Part shown: piece by piece, positions 8,468 through 16,642 of the stretch
Numbering within the stretch: position 1 is the stretch's first letter
Layout of the letters: the number at the start of each line of letters is the position of its first letter
Source of the DNA: Alphaproteobacteria bacterium
Lineage (GTDB): Bacteria; Pseudomonadota; Alphaproteobacteria; Caulobacterales; Hyphomonadaceae
Assembly: GCA_018222605.1 (NCBI GenBank)
Contig: JAAEZZ010000007.1
Location: 1-36,421 of the forward strand
DNA length: 36,421 bases
Direction of reading: 5' to 3'
The notes under the pieces: generated by a model
Database searches by the model: none
What the model saw: the letters and a program-made list of their open reading frames with translations, nothing else
Told to the model about the DNA's origin: nothing
Program-made: the position numbers and the translations under genes

Positions 8468-8860
8468 TCAGGCGTTTGCGTACTTGCGGAACTGGGCGAC
8501 ATGGGCGGAGTCAAAATATTCGTCCAGGCGGGTGATCTTGCCGTCCTTGACCTGACAGATGACGCAGGCGGGCAGACTGAGGCGTTCGCCATCGTGCATG
8601 CGCGTGCCACGCAGGACATGCTGCTGGACGAAACCGCCGGGGAAGACATCAATGCGGCGGTCATCATAGAGACGGTCGCTGATGCGGGTGACCATGCCGG
8701 CGAGGGTCTTGCGATTGTCCTCAGGGGTCTGCTCCAGTTGGTCTGTATTGTGCCAGATTTTGGCGTCCGGAGCGTAGCAGGCGACCAATCCGTCAATGTC
8801 GCCAGCCTCAACGCTGTCGAAGAAGCGTTTGGCCAGGGCTCTCATTTCGGTGTCTGTCAT
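8468..8860 (-). CDS. SnoaL-like / nuclear transport factor 2 family protein
   Basis: The 130-aa product has the NTF2-like cone fold pattern: FFDSVEAGDIDGLVACYAPD at residues 13-32, then IWHNTDQ and a C-terminal strand DGKITRLDEYFDSAHVAQF. Members include polyketide cyclases, epoxide hydrolases and ketosteroid isomerases, all acting on small hydrophobic ligands; the H/D pairs in IWHNTD and LDEYFD are the likely pocket residues. The ATG at 8860 follows AAAGGAGGA. It sits between the MFS carrier and the CMD-like gene in one operon, so it probably acts on the imported compound. The exact reaction is unknown. Confidence 0.82.
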   Translation of the reverse strand: MTDTEMRALAKRFFDSVEAGDIDGLVACYAPDAKIWHNTDQLEQTPEDNRKTLAGMVTRISDRLYDDRRIDVFPGGFVQQHVLRGTRMHDGERLSLPACVICQVKDGKITRLDEYFDSAHVAQFRKYANA

Positions 8861-8892
8861 GGCGTCCTCCTTTGGTGTGGTTTCTTCTCGTA

Positions 8893-10221
8893 TCAGGCTG
8901 CGGTCTGTGCAGCGTGGGTGGCGTGATCCTGCGTGATCGTGCGGGCCATCATGATGTAAAGCGCCATGGCGACAAGCGAGATCGGGATGGTTGAGAGCAG
9001 AGCCCAGCGCAGGCTGTGCTCCGCCCCCATTGCAGTGAACATGTCAGAGAAGATGCCGATCATCAAAGGTCCGCCACCAATGCCGACCAGATTGAAGGAC
9101 AGCAGCAACAGGGCCGTTGCAGTGGCGCGGGCGCGCAAGGGGGCGAGGTTCTGAGTCAGGGCAAGGGCCGGGGCGACATACATCACGATACAGACCATTG
9201 GCACCAGAAGCAGGGCAAGCGATAGCTGCCAGCCCGGCATGAACATGGCTGCAATCAGGAACGGGATGCCGATGATGACGGATGCGGCGGGCGCCCAAGC
9301 ATAGGCGGTGAGGCTTTTCTTTGCGCCGATGTTCACAATCGCGCCGCCGCTCCATATGCCAAGGCCCATGCAAATGCCCGCCGCCGGGCCGAACCAGAGC
9401 GAGAGCTCTGACAGCTGCATATCGGCTTCACGCATGAGGTAAGCCGGAATCCAGTTCAGCAAGCCGTAGCTGACAAAGGCGAGCAGACCGCTGGCTGGCA
9501 ACAGAAGGCGCAGGGTTGGCAGTTTCAAGAAGATACGGATGGTGGAGATAAGAGACGGGGCAGGCTCGCTGGCCTGTTGGGCAGTGGCCTTTTCCGTAGC
9601 GCCGCGCATGGGCTCTCTCACCAGAAGCCAGAGGATGGGCGCGAGGGCGACACCAAGAAATGCCACGGCAAAGAAGGCCATGCGCCAGCCATATTGCGCG
9701 GCGATGAAGCCACCGAGCGAGATGCCAATGAAGACGCCAATCGGACCGTTGACGGTGTACAACCCGATCACGGCGGGGCGTTGTTCCGGGGTGAAATAGT
9801 CTGACAGGATTGAAAGTGATGGCGCGGTACCACCTGCCTCGCCAATGCCAACGCCAAAGCGGGCAAGGGCCAGTTGCCAGAAATTCTGGGCAAAGCCGCA
9901 AAGGCCTGTGCAGACGCTCCACATGGTGCAGGCGACTGCAACGAGCCGTACACGGTTGATCCGGTCTGCCATCATGGCAACGGGTACGCCCATGGAGGCA
10001 TAGAACAGCGCAAAACACAGGCCGGTCAGCAGACCGAAGGCTGTGTCGCTTAACGGGATATCCTGGCGGATAGGCTCGATCAGCAAGGAAAGAAGCTGCC
10101 GGTCAACATAGTTTATGGAACCGATGGCCATCAGAATCACCAGCGCCAGCATCCGCCGCAGCGGTGGAGCCTGAATTGCGGTCGCGCTGGGCACAGCTGT
10201 GCCGGATAAGGTCTCAGCCAT
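8893..10221 (-). CDS. MFS transporter, spinster-like
   Basis: The 442-aa product has twelve hydrophobic segments, the loop 2-3 motif MADRINRVRLV, and GVGIGEAGGTAPSLSILSDYF in TM4-5, which is the hallmark of the spinster-like MFS group common in sphingomonads and Hyphomonadaceae. It lies in the inner membrane and probably imports or exports an organic acid or hydrophobic compound by proton exchange. The ATG at 10221 follows GGGGAGAG. It heads the operon with the SnoaL-like and CMD-like genes. A palindrome at 10285-10299, matching one at 11753-11767, suggests control by the MarR protein at 11854. A second spinster-like carrier lies at 12343-13755. Confidence 0.92.
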   Translation of the reverse strand: MAETLSGTAVPSATAIQAPPLRRMLALVILMAIGSINYVDRQLLSLLIEPIRQDIPLSDTAFGLLTGLCFALFYASMGVPVAMMADRINRVRLVAVACTMWSVCTGLCGFAQNFWQLALARFGVGIGEAGGTAPSLSILSDYFTPEQRPAVIGLYTVNGPIGVFIGISLGGFIAAQYGWRMAFFAVAFLGVALAPILWLLVREPMRGATEKATAQQASEPAPSLISTIRIFLKLPTLRLLLPASGLLAFVSYGLLNWIPAYLMREADMQLSELSLWFGPAAGICMGLGIWSGGAIVNIGAKKSLTAYAWAPAASVIIGIPFLIAAMFMPGWQLSLALLLVPMVCIVMYVAPALALTQNLAPLRARATATALLLLSFNLVGIGGGPLMIGIFSDMFTAMGAEHSLRWALLSTIPISLVAMALYIMMARTITQDHATHAAQTAA

Positions 10222-10284
10222 AATCTCTCCCCTTCGTGGCGTCTGTCGCGCCTTCGATGAAATCGTACTGCCGGGTCTTATTGT

Positions 10285-10299
10285 GTCAACTAAGTTTAC
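10285..10299. promoter_or_regulatory. Candidate MarR operator, copy A
   Basis: GTCAACTAAGTTTAC is an imperfect palindrome (mismatches at 3 positions), 64 bases before the MFS gene start. It shares GTCAACT and the spaced half-site with copy B at 11753-11767. Confidence 0.6.
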
Positions 10300-10369
10300 G
10301 GTATTTCTTGTACTGTAGTCTGAATATCTTCCGGCCAGGCCTTGAAGAATGGCTGGAAGGGAGAAGGAA

Positions 10370-11083
10370 TTACCGCCCGCTTTTCAGCATGTTCTCGCCA
10401 AACAGGTTGGACCATGCCTCTTCTGTCAGCTCTGGACGGAGGCTGGCGAGATTACGCTCATTGGTGATTTCAGTACCGCGCTGAACACCGGGTCGCTTTT
10501 CGATCTCTGCATACCAGCGCCGGATGGCGGTATAAGGCTCCAGATCTATCTGGATAGCGCGCACCGCGCGGACCCAAGGCCAGGTTGCCATGTCTGCAAT
10601 CGAATAGTCATCTCCGGCCATATAGGCTGTGTCCTCAAGCCGTCGCTCCAGAACGTTCAGAAGGCGGATGGCTTCGTTCCGGTAGCGGTTGACGGGGTAT
10701 TCCTGACCTTCCGGGGCGTAGCGGATGAAATGGTGCGCCTGGCCATGCATCGGGCCGAAGCCTGCCATCTGCCACATCAGCCATTGCTGAGCGAGCGAAC
10801 GTCCGCGCAGATCTTTCGGCATGAAGGCATTCTCATGCTTTCCCGAAAGATACAGCAGGATCGCCCCGGATTCGAAGACGGGGAAAGGTCCCCTGCCATC
10901 TTGTGGCGCATGGTCGACAATCGCTGGCAGCTTTCCGTTCGGATTGATGCGACGAAATTCCTTTTTCAGGTGATCGCCTGCCAGCATGTTGTACGGGATG
11001 AGCCGGTGCGGCACATCCAGCTCTGCCAGCATGATCGATACTTTGTGACCATTCGGCGTCGGGACAAAATGTACGTCTATCAA
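10370..11083 (-). CDS. Glutathione S-transferase, YfcG/YghU-like (Nu class)
   Basis: The 237-aa product reads as a close relative of E. coli YfcG: N-terminal thioredoxin-fold half with PTPNGHKVSIMLAE (8-21), NPNGKLPAIVDH (47-58) and FESGAILLYLSGK (glutathione-binding ESG), then the helical domain with QQWLMWQMAGFGPMHGQ and YSIADMATWPWV. YfcG has glutathione-dependent disulfide reductase and peroxidase activity; a ring-opening or conjugating role is also possible here. The start is TTG at 11083, preceded by GGAGG at good distance. It follows the VOC gene after 12 bases, so both form one operon behind the palindrome at 11753. Confidence 0.9.
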   Translation of the reverse strand: MIDVHFVPTPNGHKVSIMLAELDVPHRLIPYNMLAGDHLKKEFRRINPNGKLPAIVDHAPQDGRGPFPVFESGAILLYLSGKHENAFMPKDLRGRSLAQQWLMWQMAGFGPMHGQAHHFIRYAPEGQEYPVNRYRNEAIRLLNVLERRLEDTAYMAGDDYSIADMATWPWVRAVRAIQIDLEPYTAIRRWYAEIEKRPGVQRGTEITNERNLASLRPELTEEAWSNLFGENMLKSGR

Positions 11084-11095
11084 GACAGCCTCCGC

Positions 11096-11674
11096 TTATG
11101 AGGCGGGCAGCATGTCTTCAGCGGGTTTGCCGTCCGCGCGCACGGGGGCGTGTCGAACGTCGCTCTCGTCAAACTCAGCAGTCCAGGCGGCCAATTCAAG
11201 GCAGATGCCATCGGGGTCAAAGAAATAAACCGAGCGGACAAAAACGTCCTTGGTGATGTCTTTCGACATCTGGGTGTCGGAATTGTCGTGATTGAAGATG
11301 TCCGTCACATCAATGCCCTTGGCTTTCAGCTTGTCATAGTATTCGTCAAACTTGTCGGCGGCGACATTGATGGCAATGTGGTTCATTGAACCGTGAGCGG
11401 AGCGGATGTTTCCGCGGGTCGGCAGGTTTTCCGGCGCGGCCACGCCAGGAGCGGCGGTCGGCGCATCCGGGAACCAGAAGAAGGCGATGCAATCCCCATT
11501 TCCGACATCAAAGAAGAAGTGCTGCCCCTTGCCGCCCGGCAGATCAATCGTCTTTATCAGGGGCATGCCCAGAATGTCCCGGTAGAATTCTACCGTCTTG
11601 GCCATGTCCTTACAGACCAAGGCCAGATGGTTCACGCCGAGAAATTCGAATTCCTTGTTTTGGGGTCTTGTCAT
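11096..11674 (-). CDS. VOC-superfamily metalloenzyme 1 (glyoxalase/extradiol dioxygenase-like)
   Basis: The 192-aa product has two beta-alpha-beta3 modules with the four expected metal ligands: H16 (VNHLAL), H52 (GQHFFF), H99 (MNHIAI) and E160 (CLELAAW). Such proteins are glyoxalases, isomerases or extradiol ring-cleaving dioxygenases; the substrate cannot be told. It is paralogous to the product of 18879-19424, with about two thirds of positions identical by eye. The ATG at 11674 follows GGAGGAG. It is the first gene of the VOC/GST operon, divergent from the MarR gene at 11854, whose likely operator lies between them. Pairing with a glutathione transferase leaves open a glutathione-dependent reaction. 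Confidence 0.88.
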   Translation of the reverse strand: MTRPQNKEFEFLGVNHLALVCKDMAKTVEFYRDILGMPLIKTIDLPGGKGQHFFFDVGNGDCIAFFWFPDAPTAAPGVAAPENLPTRGNIRSAHGSMNHIAINVAADKFDEYYDKLKAKGIDVTDIFNHDNSDTQMSKDITKDVFVRSVYFFDPDGICLELAAWTAEFDESDVRHAPVRADGKPAEDMLPAS

Positions 11675-11752
11675 GGGGCTCCTCCATTTTGTGCCGCCCT
11701 TGTTGGCAGGGCGTGTTCTATGTTTGGAAGAATATGGCTGGTCACTCTTACT

Positions 11753-11767
11753 GTCAACTTAATTGAC
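11753..11767. promoter_or_regulatory. Candidate MarR operator, copy B
   Basis: GTCAACTTAATTGAC has perfect outer half-sites GTCAA-N5-TTGAC. It lies in the 179-base divergent region between the VOC 1/GST operon and the MarR gene. Confidence 0.65.
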
Positions 11768-11853
11768 GATAAGAGGTGAGGGCTGAAATGGTTCAGCATA
11801 TCGTGGCGAGGGATGTGTTTGCATCCCGTCAGAACCAGCTGTAAGTCGCACAT

Positions 11854-12327
11854 ATGAATGAGACCAATGATGTAACCCAGGCAAACCAGATCCTGTTGAA
11901 CCTGCTGTCAGGCTTTTACTGGCTGGATGAGGGGCTTCAGAGCTATATCCGCGCGCGAGGCTGGCCAACTGTCACGCGGCCGCAGTCCATGGTGATGGCG
12001 AATGTTGTGATGGGGGTGCGTTATCCATCCGAGATTGCACGGCGATTGGGCATCAGTCGGCAAGCCATCCATGCAACCCTGAAATCCATGAACGAGATGG
12101 ATATGGTGAGACTGGTGGACGATCCGAACAATATGCGGGTGAAGCTTGTGGAGCTGACCGAGACGGGCGAGGCCATGCGGCGGGATGCGCAGCGGGCCAT
12201 GACGCTGATGACGGAAGAACTGATCCGCCGTATCGGCAAGCAGGCATTTGACCAGACAGCAGCGACACTGGCGCAGGACTGGGGTGCACCCTTGTCCTTC
12301 TCACCGGAAGATGTGGCCCGCGACTAG
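11854..12327 (+). CDS. MarR-family transcriptional regulator 1
   Basis: The 157-aa product has the MarR winged helix: helix-turn-helix YPSEIARRLGISRQAIHATLKSM (residues about 53-75; shown here only as key parts YPSEIARRLG and SRQAIHATL), then a wing with DDPNNMRVKLVELTETGEAM, and terminal dimerisation helices. These regulators are usually repressors released by a phenolic or other small ligand. It is divergent from VOC 1/GST and has a palindrome (11753) in between; a second copy (10285) controls the MFS/SnoaL/CMD operon. It ends 15 bases from the convergent MFS gene. It is distinct from the second MarR at 19476. Confidence 0.9.
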   Translation: MNETNDVTQANQILLNLLSGFYWLDEGLQSYIRARGWPTVTRPQSMVMANVVMGVRYPSEIARRLGISRQAIHATLKSMNEMDMVRLVDDPNNMRVKLVELTETGEAMRRDAQRAMTLMTEELIRRIGKQAFDQTAATLAQDWGAPLSFSPEDVARD

Positions 12328-12342
12328 GCTGGCAGGGCCGTC

Positions 12343-13755
12343 TCACGCCACAGGCACCTCATCTGCGGAATCTGTTACGTCTGTGATGTTGGCCACGCTA
12401 CGTCGATAGGCGGGCATGCCCAGTGTCAGAATCAGGCCCGCGAGCGGCAGGGCGATGACGGACACGGTGAACAGCGAATACCGCAATGCCGCATCATTCC
12501 CGAAACCGAGATCTGTCACCAGGGCGATGACAGTAGGCCCCAGTCCTAGGCCGATCAGATTCGCCACGAAGAAGTACAGAGCCGTGATGCGCGCGCGGTA
12601 TTCGTTTGGCGTGATCACTTGCAAGGCCACCGTGCCGACCCCGTGCATCGTTATGAACAGGAAGCCCGGTACCAGCAAAGCAAGCGCGAGGGGTGCGCTA
12701 GGCATCAGCGGAGTGAGGATCAGGAATGGCCCGCCGATCAGAAGGGATAAACGGATCGTGCGTATATGTCCGTCCGTATAGCCGCGAGCAAACATCCAGT
12801 CGGCGACAACACCGCCCAGGATCAGGCCACCGGCCCCGCAGATCGCCATGATCGCGCCGAACCAGAGACCGGCATCAGTGATGCTGATCGGATAGGTTCG
12901 CGACAGGAAAGCCGGGATCCAGGCGAGCGAGCCATACATCACCATGGTGATCAGAGACATGCCAGCGAACATACAGCCGAGTGACACCTTGTGGGTCATC
13001 ACATGGGCCACGAAATTCTGAGAGCCCGAGCTTTCATGCTGCTCCACCGTCATCCGGCCACGGCGGAACGGTTCCCGAATGGTCAACATGAGCAGGCAGA
13101 CCAGAATGCCAGGGAATGCCACAAAGGCAAAGGTGAGGCGCCAAGCCTCGATTTGCCCGACAAAGGGCAGGGTGATCTCGGGCGCGGCGAGAATGGCCTT
13201 TATGACCAGCGCGCCCAGCATCAGCGCGATACCTGAGCCGAGCGGTACGCCAATCGAGTAGACCGCAATGGCGCGGGCCAGCCTTTTCTTGGGGAAGTAG
13301 TCGCTGAGCATGGAATAGGCGGCAGGCGACAAAGTGGCCTCGCCAACGCCAACGCCCATACGTGCCAGGAATAGGCCGATATAGCTGGTCGCGAGCCCGC
13401 AATTCAGCGTCATCAAACTCCATACGCCAATGCCGCCAACGATCAGGTTCCGGCGGCTGAAACGGTCTGCAATCCAGGCAAGGGGCAGCCCGGCGAGTGT
13501 GTAGAACAGGGCGAAGGCCATGCCGACCAGAAGGCTGAACTGGGTGTCGGTAATATCAAGCGACTCACGCACCGGCGCGACCAGCAGGCTGAGAATCATC
13601 CGGTCGATGAAGGAGAGGGTGTAGGCCAGCAGAAGGACGCCGACCACATACCAGCTATAGATCGGATTGGGCCAGGGCGGGGCCGCGCCAGAAGGCGATC
13701 CGACTACGGATTCAGATGTGCTGCCTGCTTCGCCGTGAAGCGCCTGATCTGCCAT
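12343..13755 (-). CDS. MFS transporter 2, spinster-like
   Basis: The 470-aa product is an inner-membrane carrier with twelve predicted segments. IADRFSRRNLIVGG is the loop 2-3 motif and GVGVGEATLSPAAYSMLSDY the TM4-5 signature of spinster-like MFS proteins. The N-terminal 30 residues and C-terminal tail are hydrophilic. The ATG at 13755 follows AGAGGGCGG. It is divergent from TonB receptor 2 and shares with it two TTAG-CTAT-CTAA palindromes, so the pair likely moves one substrate across both membranes. The substrate is unknown; it resembles the carrier at 8893 in type but not closely in sequence. Confidence 0.92.
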   Translation of the reverse strand: MADQALHGEAGSTSESVVGSPSGAAPPWPNPIYSWYVVGVLLLAYTLSFIDRMILSLLVAPVRESLDITDTQFSLLVGMAFALFYTLAGLPLAWIADRFSRRNLIVGGIGVWSLMTLNCGLATSYIGLFLARMGVGVGEATLSPAAYSMLSDYFPKKRLARAIAVYSIGVPLGSGIALMLGALVIKAILAAPEITLPFVGQIEAWRLTFAFVAFPGILVCLLMLTIREPFRRGRMTVEQHESSGSQNFVAHVMTHKVSLGCMFAGMSLITMVMYGSLAWIPAFLSRTYPISITDAGLWFGAIMAICGAGGLILGGVVADWMFARGYTDGHIRTIRLSLLIGGPFLILTPLMPSAPLALALLVPGFLFITMHGVGTVALQVITPNEYRARITALYFFVANLIGLGLGPTVIALVTDLGFGNDAALRYSLFTVSVIALPLAGLILTLGMPAYRRSVANITDVTDSADEVPVA

Positions 13756-13812
13756 GTTTTCCGCCCTCTGATTTCCAAACGAACGGTCTCTTGCCGCCGT
13801 GGAGAATTTATA

Positions 13813-13824
13813 TTAGCTATCTAA
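13813..13824. promoter_or_regulatory. TTAG-N4-CTAA palindrome, site 3
   Basis: TTAG-CTAT-CTAA, exact, in the divergent promoter of MFS 2 and TonB receptor 2. A second copy starts 19 bases further, close to two helical turns. Confidence 0.7.
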
Positions 13825-13831
13825 GTAATAA

Positions 13832-13843
13832 TTAGCTATCTAA
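13832..13843. promoter_or_regulatory. TTAG-N4-CTAA palindrome, site 4
   Basis: TTAG-CTAT-CTAA, exact and identical to site 3, flanked by A and T to give ATTAGCTATCTAAT. Its position 66 bases before TonB receptor 2 suits promoter occlusion or activation. Confidence 0.7.
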
Positions 13844-13909
13844 TCAATAGCAAAATCAGAGTCAAAGATGACCTGTCCGGGCGAAGACCCGAAAGTGGAG
13901 GAAATGGAA

Positions 13910-16102
13910 ATGTCTAGAATAGCGTGGAAGGGCCTTGCCCTGACAATGGCATTGGTGGGGCCCGCCCTATCGGGAAACGCCCTTGCCCAGGAAGAAACCA
14001 GGGCTGATGAAGAGATCGCCTATGACACCGTTGTTGTCACGGCGGAGCGGCGTGAGCAGAGCCTGCAGGATGTGCCGGTGGCCGTCTCCGCCTTCAGTGC
14101 AGACCAACTGAAAAACAACAATGTCGAAACCATTCAGGACCTGGCCTTGCGCACGCCTGGCCTGACGGTAGGCGCGGCTGATCCGATCCAGAACAATTTT
14201 TCCCTTCGTGGCATCGGCACAGCGAATGGGATCAGCCAGAACGCTGGCGGGGATGGCTCGGTCGTCGTGTTCGTGGACGGCGTGTATGCCGGTCGGGGCG
14301 GGACGATGGACCTGGACGTGCTGGATCTGGAACGTGTGGAGGTTCTGCGGGGGCCGCAAGGCACGCTGTTCGGCAAGAATGCGATCGGGGGGCTTATTCA
14401 GTTCGTTAGCCGAAAGCCGTCCGATGAACGCTCTTTCTACATCGAGGGAACAGCCGGCAATTATGACAAGTACAATCTGGTCGTGCGGGGCAATGTGCCC
14501 CTGTCTGACAAGGTGTTCCTGTCGGGTGGGATTTCCCACAAACAGCGCGACGGATACGAGTTCAACGAAACAACCGGCAATGATGTCAATGATCAGGACA
14601 TGACAACAGCGCGCGCAGCCCTGCGTTTTCTGCCGTCTGAGAATCTGGACATCATTCTGCGAGCGGACCTTTCCACGCAGGACCAGGCCGGGAATCCGCG
14701 CGACAATATCTGTAATGAAGACTTCAATGGCGGTGTGCATTGTGTAGGCGTCAATCCTGACCCGCGCATCGTAAATGCCTATACAGATGGTCAGATCTTT
14801 CGTCAGATCAGCTCTTATAGTGGAGAGGTAGACTGGGATCTGGGCTATGGGACGCTGACCTCACTGACCGCATTGCGGGATGTTAAGTACAAGTTCCGCA
14901 CGCCCTTTTTCAGCAATCCGGTCAACCCGCCCACGCAAATTGAGTCGACCGATTTCGGGTGGGAGGACGCGACCCAGTTCAGCCAGGAACTCCGCTATGC
15001 CTTTGAGGCACTGAACGACCGGCTGCAGGGCCAGGTTGGCCTGTATTATCTGGACGAGGACATAGACCGCTTGCAGGGCCAGATCCAGGATTTCCCGGCT
15101 CCGGCGCAGACTGGAACGGCGATCTATCCGCAATCTGTCACAGCAAGCAGCTTCGCCGTGTTCGGCCAGTTTGACTATGATTTGACCGAGACGCTGACGG
15201 CGACCGTTGGTGCGCGCATGACATGGGAAGAAAAAGAGGGCCGCTTCGCAGGCATGAAGGTTTCCGGTCCGGGCTTGCCACCGCCTCTAGGGTCACTTGA
15301 AGGCTATGACGTCAACGCTTCGGAAGAGTGGGAAGCCTTTACGCCGCGCTTTGCCCTGAACTGGCAGGCGGCGGATAATGTCATGGTCTATGCCTCTGCG
15401 GCGCGTGGCTACAAGAGCGGGGGCTTTCAGGGCCTGTCTGGTACGGATGCCGGGGCCTCCACGCCATATGATCCGGAATTTGCGTGGGGCTATGAATTGG
15501 GAGCGAAGACGGAATGGTTCCAGCGTCGCCTGACGCTGAATGCTGCGCTGTTCAAGACGGATTATGAAGACCTGCAGATTTCTCAGTTGGTGCCACTCTG
15601 CTGTGTCGTGGTCAGCAATGCCGCCGAAGCCGAGATCAAGGGTCTTGAGGTGGAGTTTGTCGGGCGGGTCTCCGAGAACTTCCGTATTGATGGCAGCTAT
15701 TCCTATCTGGATACGGAGTTTGTGGAGTATCAGATCCCCGGCTCTGACTATACCGGTAACGAATTGCCGCGTTCCCCTGCCAACAAGTACAACATCGGCG
15801 CCCAGTATGAGATGCCGTTGGGTGAGTGGCGCGCGTTGGCGCGGGTGGATTATTCCTGGGTGGATGACGCGTATTTCGAGGCCTCTAATGTTGCGTCTCA
15901 ACTGTGGCCGGCACACGACAATCTGGACGCACGCCTGACGCTGACCCTGCCGGATGAGCGCTGGGAGGTCTCCTTCTGGGGCAAGAACCTGACGGACGAA
16001 TTGGTGCCAACCTATGTCACCTATTTTGGCCCATTCCAGCAGACGCTGGTGCCTTATGCGCCGCCGCGCACCTATGGCGTGACCCTGTCACTGAGTATGT
16101 AA
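13910..16102 (+). CDS. TonB-dependent outer-membrane receptor 2
   Basis: The 730-aa product has a signal peptide (1-27, ending NALAQ), a TonB-box-like DTVVVTAE (39-46), a plug with LRGPQGTLFGKNAIGG and a beta-barrel of about 550 residues ending in SLSM instead of a terminal aromatic. I chose ATG 13910 because GGAGG (13897-13901) is 8 bases before it; the longer frame from 13868 would add 14 uncleaved-looking residues. The gene is divergent from MFS 2 and precedes DUF3237 and leuD. A large hairpin (16109-16143) follows its stop. The substrate is unknown; genes downstream suggest an organic acid or aromatic-derived compound instead of iron. Confidence 0.92.
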   Translation: MSRIAWKGLALTMALVGPALSGNALAQEETRADEEIAYDTVVVTAERREQSLQDVPVAVSAFSADQLKNNNVETIQDLALRTPGLTVGAADPIQNNFSLRGIGTANGISQNAGGDGSVVVFVDGVYAGRGGTMDLDVLDLERVEVLRGPQGTLFGKNAIGGLIQFVSRKPSDERSFYIEGTAGNYDKYNLVVRGNVPLSDKVFLSGGISHKQRDGYEFNETTGNDVNDQDMTTARAALRFLPSENLDIILRADLSTQDQAGNPRDNICNEDFNGGVHCVGVNPDPRIVNAYTDGQIFRQISSYSGEVDWDLGYGTLTSLTALRDVKYKFRTPFFSNPVNPPTQIESTDFGWEDATQFSQELRYAFEALNDRLQGQVGLYYLDEDIDRLQGQIQDFPAPAQTGTAIYPQSVTASSFAVFGQFDYDLTETLTATVGARMTWEEKEGRFAGMKVSGPGLPPPLGSLEGYDVNASEEWEAFTPRFALNWQAADNVMVYASAARGYKSGGFQGLSGTDAGASTPYDPEFAWGYELGAKTEWFQRRLTLNAALFKTDYEDLQISQLVPLCCVVVSNAAEAEIKGLEVEFVGRVSENFRIDGSYSYLDTEFVEYQIPGSDYTGNELPRSPANKYNIGAQYEMPLGEWRALARVDYSWVDDAYFEASNVASQLWPAHDNLDARLTLTLPDERWEVSFWGKNLTDELVPTYVTYFGPFQQTLVPYAPPRTYGVTLSLSM

Positions 16103-16108
16103 TTTCCC

Positions 16109-16143
16109 TGCCACCGCGCCGGATATTCACCGGTGCGGTGGCA
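16109..16143 (+). promoter_or_regulatory. Intercistronic hairpin after TonB receptor 2
   Basis: A 14-bp stem with one G-T pair (16109-16122 with 16130-16143, 7-nt loop) lies between the receptor stop and the DUF3237 ribosome site. There is no T run behind it, so it is more likely an mRNA-stabilising or partially terminating stem than a full terminator. Confidence 0.6.
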
Positions 16144-16168
16144 CCTTACTTTAAAGAGGATGCCTGTC

Positions 16169-16639
16169 ATGCAGACCCCTGAGTTTCGTTATCTCTGCAC
16201 CTATCGCGCAGACCTTTCAGAGCCGCAGCAGATGATCGGCAAGGCCCATTTCGGCCGGCGCATGATTGCCGTTCTGACTGGGGGTGTAGTCGAAGGTGAG
16301 CGCCTGAATGGCCGGGTTATGCCGGGTGGCGGCGACTGGGCCACGATCGATGACAATGACACGTTGCGACTGGATGCCCGTGTGACGTTCGAAACCCATG
16401 ATGGCGCGCTGATCTATCTGTCTTACCGAGGTGTCCTGCGACCTATGCCAAAGGTCCGCGAATTTTCCCTTCGCGGCGGCCCGAAGACGGATGAAGAGCG
16501 CAAGCAGATCTACTTCCGGACAGCACCGATTTTTGAGACGGGCGATGAACGCTATAGCTGGCTGAACAATGTCGTGACGATTGGTATGGGGGAGTCCATT
16601 GGGGGCGCCGTGCGATATGACGTTTTCGAGGTGCTCTGA
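16169..16639 (+). CDS. DUF3237 domain protein
   Basis: The 156-aa product is a DUF3237 family protein, recognised by FRYLCTYRADLSEP near the start, GGVVEGERLNGRVMPGGGDW (35-54) and the TAPIFETGDERYSWLNNV block in the second half. The family forms a small beta-barrel and has no established reaction; members sit among catabolic genes for aromatic or terpenoid compounds. ATG 16169 is chosen for AAAGAGGA 8 bases upstream; an ATG at 16160 is too near that site. It is followed after 3 bases by leuD, and preceded by the TonB receptor 2 gene and a hairpin, so these three are one operon. Confidence 0.85.
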   Translation: MQTPEFRYLCTYRADLSEPQQMIGKAHFGRRMIAVLTGGVVEGERLNGRVMPGGGDWATIDDNDTLRLDARVTFETHDGALIYLSYRGVLRPMPKVREFSLRGGPKTDEERKQIYFRTAPIFETGDERYSWLNNVVTIGMGESIGGAVRYDVFEVL

Positions 16640-16642
16640 TCC

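Noticed and set aside
13868..13909. Upstream start for TonB receptor 2
   Set aside because: The extra 14 residues would precede the signal peptide, and the GGAGG at 13897 is placed for ATG 13910.
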